Source: Paraglomus occultum (lineage: Eukaryota; Glomeromycota; Glomeromycetes; Paraglomerales; Paraglomeraceae). Taken from it: a stretch of 64,000 bases of DNA. The notes beneath the pieces were generated by a model that had not been told where the DNA came from, ran no database searches, and was given only the letters and a program-made list of their open reading frames with translations. Location of the stretch: the NCBI GenBank assembly GCA_910592205.1, contig CAJVPJ010000009.1:1-64000 (forward strand), written 5' to 3'. The position numbers were made by a program, and so were the translations under genes. This document shows positions 60,286 through 64,000 of the stretch, piece after piece (position 1 is the first letter of the stretch; every line of letters starts with the position of its first letter).

Positions 60286-61860
60286 CTATATCGGATCTCC
60301 ATACTGATTAGTTCTAATCCCTCCCTTTCTTTCTATGTCTTCCAACTCCTCTCTAGTACGCGGTGGATTAAATACTCTCGATACTTTAGCTCCGTCCGCA
60401 TCACCAGTGTTACTATCGCTATTACTGTAGCTATCATCCATACCAGAGCCAAACCCGTCATTATTCTCGCGAGATAAAAGCACCCCTCCGCCATGCTGAT
60501 AGGAATCTTCAGACGAAGGTTCAGATTGAGGCTTAGACAACTGATTTTGTCGTTCTTGTTGTTTGAGTCGTGCTTGTTCACGAATCCTCTCCCACGTTGA
60601 CATGGGCTTTGAATCTTGATTTGCATTATTATTATGTTTCGTTTATGCGATGAGGAATTATAGTCAAATGCGCAGGAGAATTACATCAATGATTGAAAAT
60701 TCAGAATGGTAAGAATAATGATATTTGTACATATAACGTTAGTAAATGTCAGATCAGAATACACACCCATATCGATATTGATGAGCACCATCGAATCTCA
60801 ATCATAACTTACCTCGACTATTATTTTTGCCCAATTCCACACCATCATATGTCTTTCTTATCAATTCACCGGTCGCTTCATCAACTTCATATTCCTCGGA
60901 TCCTGTCATCAACTCTTCCGTGTCTTCTTGCTGCTGCGTCTGGCTTTTGCGACCATCCTTCTGCGGGAAGCCTATGCCAGTTCTACATCGTCCAACAAAA
61001 CCAAAATGATAGTTAAACAGAGTTCATACATCAATGTTATGCAGCAAACGAAATATGAGTGTGTCAACATCCGTGAATAAGAAACTATTCTTTCTGCACA
61101 AGACTAAAAGCCCATCACACCATAGAAAGAAAAAGAAAATAAAGGAAAAGAAAAATTAACAGTAAAGAAAAATGAACTAACGGAAACCAAACGCAACTGC
61201 GCTTCTTTGATCATCGCAAGAACGCGATTAGGATCAGGTAGTGTCCGAAGTGTGCGTAAGGAAGCCAATAGACCAGATATTGCGCCGAGATTGTTCCCTA
61301 TGAACGCTCCACCTCGAGTTTGAAATATCGTGAAAAGGTAGCGTGATGTTGGCAAGTAGCATCGGAGAGATTCGATAGACCAAATAATTATTGTGAAAAG
61401 TCAACATTAAAAGGTTAGAATTCAAGGCAAATTGACTATGAATATGAAAACTGAAGATAAATATGGAAATTTCTATACACCTGCAACGAATAAAAGCCCT
61501 CGCCCGAGAGAGGATCGCCGACGCACGGCTAGATATTTTCAAAACGGTAATAATGGTTCACCTCTTGTCATTTGCAACATTTCTATCGCGATCCAGACAT
61601 AATACAAGAGTAACAAACACTTACCATAATAGTAGCCTACCGCGCTTCCAATTGCTAACCCAACAATAGCTAACACGTAATCACAGATCAATAACCCACT
61701 TACAACGGCCAGATCATAAAAACAGTAGGGATCTTTCAAACTACTCACAATGAGTATTAAGTTGTCTACGGGCTTTTATGACAGTTTCCGTCTCTTCCTT
61801 TGTAAGTTTAGGAGAATTTTGTTGTTCTTGTGGTTCCCGGAAATCTGGGGAAGTTGACAT
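60286..61860 (-). CDS. Small membrane protein with glycine-rich helices, conserved-looking, function unknown
   Basis: Six exons (61860-61749, 61669-61625, 61528-61481, 61312-61188, 60960-60813, 60614-60286) keep frame and give 268 residues. The N terminus is acidic and Gln-rich (TKEETETVIKARRQL), followed by two glycine-rich hydrophobic segments (SIVGLAIGSAVGYYYA and LGRGLLFVAGGAFIGNNLGA, the latter with small-xxx-small packing), joined by a basic loop RRRSS. After SLRTLRTLPDPNRVLAMIKEAQLRL the protein is soluble, acidic and disordered (EDTEELMTGSEEYEVDEATGELIRKTYDGVELG), ending in a charged helix (WERIREQARLKQQERQ) and TREELEDIERKGGIRTNQYGDP. The architecture resembles small mitochondrial or ER membrane proteins (OCIA-, TIM-like), but no family is certain. 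The gene is co-directional with nothing nearby. Confidence 0.72.
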
Positions 61861-62352
61861 TTTCTTAATATTAGTGCATTCAAAGAAAATGCGAGTACGT
61901 TTTCTGGTGGGCATAAACCATCAGAAGAGATCCGGTTGTACACGTACCTTTATTCGGTTAGTTGCCATGGTAGTTTATGGCATTCACATGTGATTCTTTC
62001 AGAACTACGATAATTAGGCCAAAAGTAAAGTAAACGATGACATCAATATCATAAGAAAAGAGAATTCAAATCATCCGGGGATTGTTGCATTTCTGATTAT
62101 GTCAAGTCTGATGAGTCAGAGTTCTCAAACAATTGCATTATTTACGTCTTACAATTCTCGCCTAATGAAAGGAGGGTTCAATTTACTATTTAGCGTTTAA
62201 TAATGGAACTGATTTATTGACTTTAATAATGGAACCGAATTTGCCATTTAGTGTCCCTTTCATTTCGTGCTATTTTCCAGTACCACCACTTCTTCTAAAG
62301 TATATCGTCCTGACAATTTGGTACGTCTCGCATTTTTGGGTTTCGAACATGA

Positions 62353-62823
62353 CGTTTCTTGGAATTATGGATGTTTACGAGAAAAAATTTTGCCGAATTA
62401 CGCGAGGAATTTCGAGCTCCTTCTAGGTCTGAACATGATATGTTTTTAATGGTCCCCCAACTGAAGGCAGTGAGAAAATAAACTGCCAGCCAACATCTTA
62501 AAAGGAAAGCACGTGTCAATAGGCTATTACTGAGATTGCAATACATAGTCAATATGTTGGAAATTGGTCGCACTCGTTTGGAAAACGTCAGGAATTAACT
62601 AGCGACAAATGATACAACACCACGCGTTGATGATCGTGATGGAAAACCAAATATAGCCGTTGCTATGCTGCGAAGAAATACATGGATTACCAAGAATTAC
62701 ACTCTTACCAGATGAAACGAGTTGCGAATCGATGTATCGTATTTTCATTGCAGGTTCGGAAACAATGACGCATTTATTGAATTGCTAAAATATGATGCGT
62801 TTTGCCTTATATTCAAATTATGA
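62353..62823 (+). pseudogene. Degraded coding sequence with three in-frame stops
   Basis: One frame runs 156 codons with strong protein character but stops at 62479 (TAA), 62596 (TAA) and 62713 (TGA), and ends at TGA 62821-62823. Recognisable runs include FAELREEFRAPSRSEHDMF, HLKRKARVNRLLLRLQYIV, LEIGRTRLENVRN and GKPNIAVAMLRRNTW. Just upstream (62260-62400) a second frame carries a matching-looking start (SKVYRPDNLVRLAFLGFEH), which implies an additional frameshift near 62380. Each stop could derive from CAA or CGA by one C-to-T change. Unknown family; I suspect an old transposon or duplicated gene copy. Confidence 0.55.
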
Positions 62824-63233
62824 GTCCGAGAACGGATCTACGTGACATGTGCCAACATTTTCGGAACAGACAGTAAGGAAAAGTTTACTAAAAAACACAA
62901 AAATACATTTAGTTAAGGCTAAAATTAAACAGAAATTATTACAAGCAAAAATGCAAAGGTAACAGAACAACAAAGAAAAAGTGTAGATGAGCATTATAAC
63001 AAAGATAAAGTTGATTACTGTAGCCTTGATGTTACTGCTCATTACAGTTACGATTGAATACGAAAAGTTTACGTGTCCCATTCCGATTAACATATAACAG
63101 GCAAGATTTATTATCCAAGTACTAAGTACGTTTGTTCGGTATTCATGATGAAGATGAAGCAAGTAGGCGAGCAAATTAATTAAGTTCTTGATGAAGACGA
63201 GATTATAGGAAAAGGTCCTATCGTACACTGAGC
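62818..63233 (-). CDS. Hydrophobic, possibly multi-span exon, unknown
   Basis: An open frame of about 139 codons follows an acceptor-like TACCAG (just upstream of 63233) and has several hydrophobic stretches (KNLINLLAYLLHLHHEY, IINLACYMLIGMGHV, INFIFVIMLIYTFSLLF). It has no ATG near its start and no partner exon was found, so it may be one exon of a membrane protein or a chance AT-rich frame. It abuts the end of the pseudogene at 62823 on the other strand. Confidence 0.25.
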
Positions 63234-63702
63234 CTGGTATTAAATGGAACAATTTAGTTTTTACAAACTGGCATGGCTGGGCATAAATAAATTAAAGATT
63301 ACCTGTGATATTTAGAATAAAAATAATGCCACTATTTGATTTATTTATATTTAGTAATTGCAGTTATTATGAAACCATTAAATTAAGCTTTACAACTAAA
63401 TTTAAATGTGGGAATTTTGTGAATAATATGGGTTATGCTACGACAAACCAGACAGAGTAAACGTTTGACAATGTGAGTTAAAAATGGCTGGCTTGGCTGA
63501 TTCTTTGGCTTTGATTTAGTATCAGTATTTATATTAGTGGCACAGTTGTGGCCCATGAATAAATTTTAATTGCATTTTAGATTACTATTAATTGTACCAA
63601 TGTAAACTTGATTGGAGATAAGCATTTTACTTCAGTTATTATTATAACAGTACTGTATTTCATATGGGCTATTTTAATTTATATAAAAATATAAATATGA
63701 AA

Positions 63703-64000
63703 CTAATTTACAACACATTCACTATGGATCAGCACGATTAGAAGCATTCCAAAAAGAATGATTACTTTCTTAATTTCAATCAAGGTTGTTTTTAGCCTTT
63801 TAACTTTGATTTGAGCAATTTGCTGTTGAAAAGTCAGTTGAAATGATTGCATTTCTAATTTGGCGGGTTTCTTCCATAATTTTCTACCCTGTTTTGGTTT
63901 TTTTAACTGTTTATTTTGTTCTTTCAATGCCTTGTTTTTTTTCTCCAAGTTGGCAATTTTATCCAATATTTTTGCTTTTATTTTTTGTGTCAATCTTCTG
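63703..64000 (-). CDS. Partial coiled-coil protein running off the right edge
   Basis: An open frame enters from the right edge and stops at 63703, about 97 visible codons with no ATG in the window. The first ~50 residues are a Lys/Asn/Gln-rich coiled coil (ILDKIANLEKKNKALKEQ), then GRKLWKKPAKLEMQSFQLTF, then a helix with a hydrophobic end (KVIILFGMLLIVLIHSE). It might be the C-terminal end of a transposase- or structural-type protein. No domain is recognised. Confidence 0.4.
   Translation of the reverse strand, partial: RRLTQKIKAKILDKIANLEKKNKALKEQNKQLKKPKQGRKLWKKPAKLEMQSFQLTFQQQIAQIKVKRLKTTLIEIKKVIILFGMLLIVLIHSECVVN

Overview
The window looks like nuclear DNA of a filamentous fungus with an AT-rich, repeat-rich genome. 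I infer Mucoromycota, most likely an arbuscular-mycorrhizal (Glomeromycotina) species. Genes contain many short GT-AG introns. There is a MATA_HMG-type HMG-box gene, a family greatly expanded in Rhizophagus, and genes sit in long AT-rich spacers full of microsatellites and small DNA transposons. The left-edge reading frame also resembles a repetitive gene family I associate with Rhizophagus; that is recollection, not a search. All exon structures below were worked out by hand from splice sites and reading-frame continuity.

Left block, about 1-7530: a decaying virus- or plasmid-like element. It holds a primase (archaeo-eukaryotic primase, AEP, fold) - zinc ribbon - superfamily 3 helicase reading frame on the minus strand, broken by one in-frame stop and one frameshift. 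Next to it lie small accessory reading frames, a partly decayed second protein, and repeats that resemble a replication origin: 12 TAGGAC/GTCC motifs with a perfect 21-bp inverted pair around an AT-rich core, 7 exact GATAGCAT motifs, a ~310-bp direct repeat, a 34-bp tandem array and a perfect 36-bp palindrome.

7860-11471: host genes. A HERPUD-like ER membrane ubiquitin-domain protein (4 exons, plus) converges on a mitochondrial sulfurtransferase (7 exons, minus), followed by a tRNA-Thr(TGT).

11472-33857: mostly spacer. It contains an extremely acidic protein with a possible PP1-docking motif, a secreted or GPI-anchored cysteine-containing protein, a 12-exon mitochondrial carrier, two TA-flanked miniature transposons, and a frameshifted zinc-ribbon remnant.

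33858-42312: a two-exon cytochrome P450, a 54-residue COX9/COX7A-type cytochrome oxidase subunit, a four-exon Derlin (ERAD), and a decayed Tc1/mariner copy with terminal inverted repeats.

42315-64000: about 11.7 kb of gene-poor, microsatellite-rich DNA, then a single-exon MATA_HMG gene, another 5.7 kb spacer, a six-exon glycine-rich membrane protein of unknown function, a pseudogene with three in-frame stops, and a coiled-coil reading frame running off the right edge. No operon logic applies. The only functional theme shared by separate host genes is ER-associated degradation (HERPUD and Derlin, about 30 kb apart) and mitochondrial function (sulfurtransferase, carrier, COX9).
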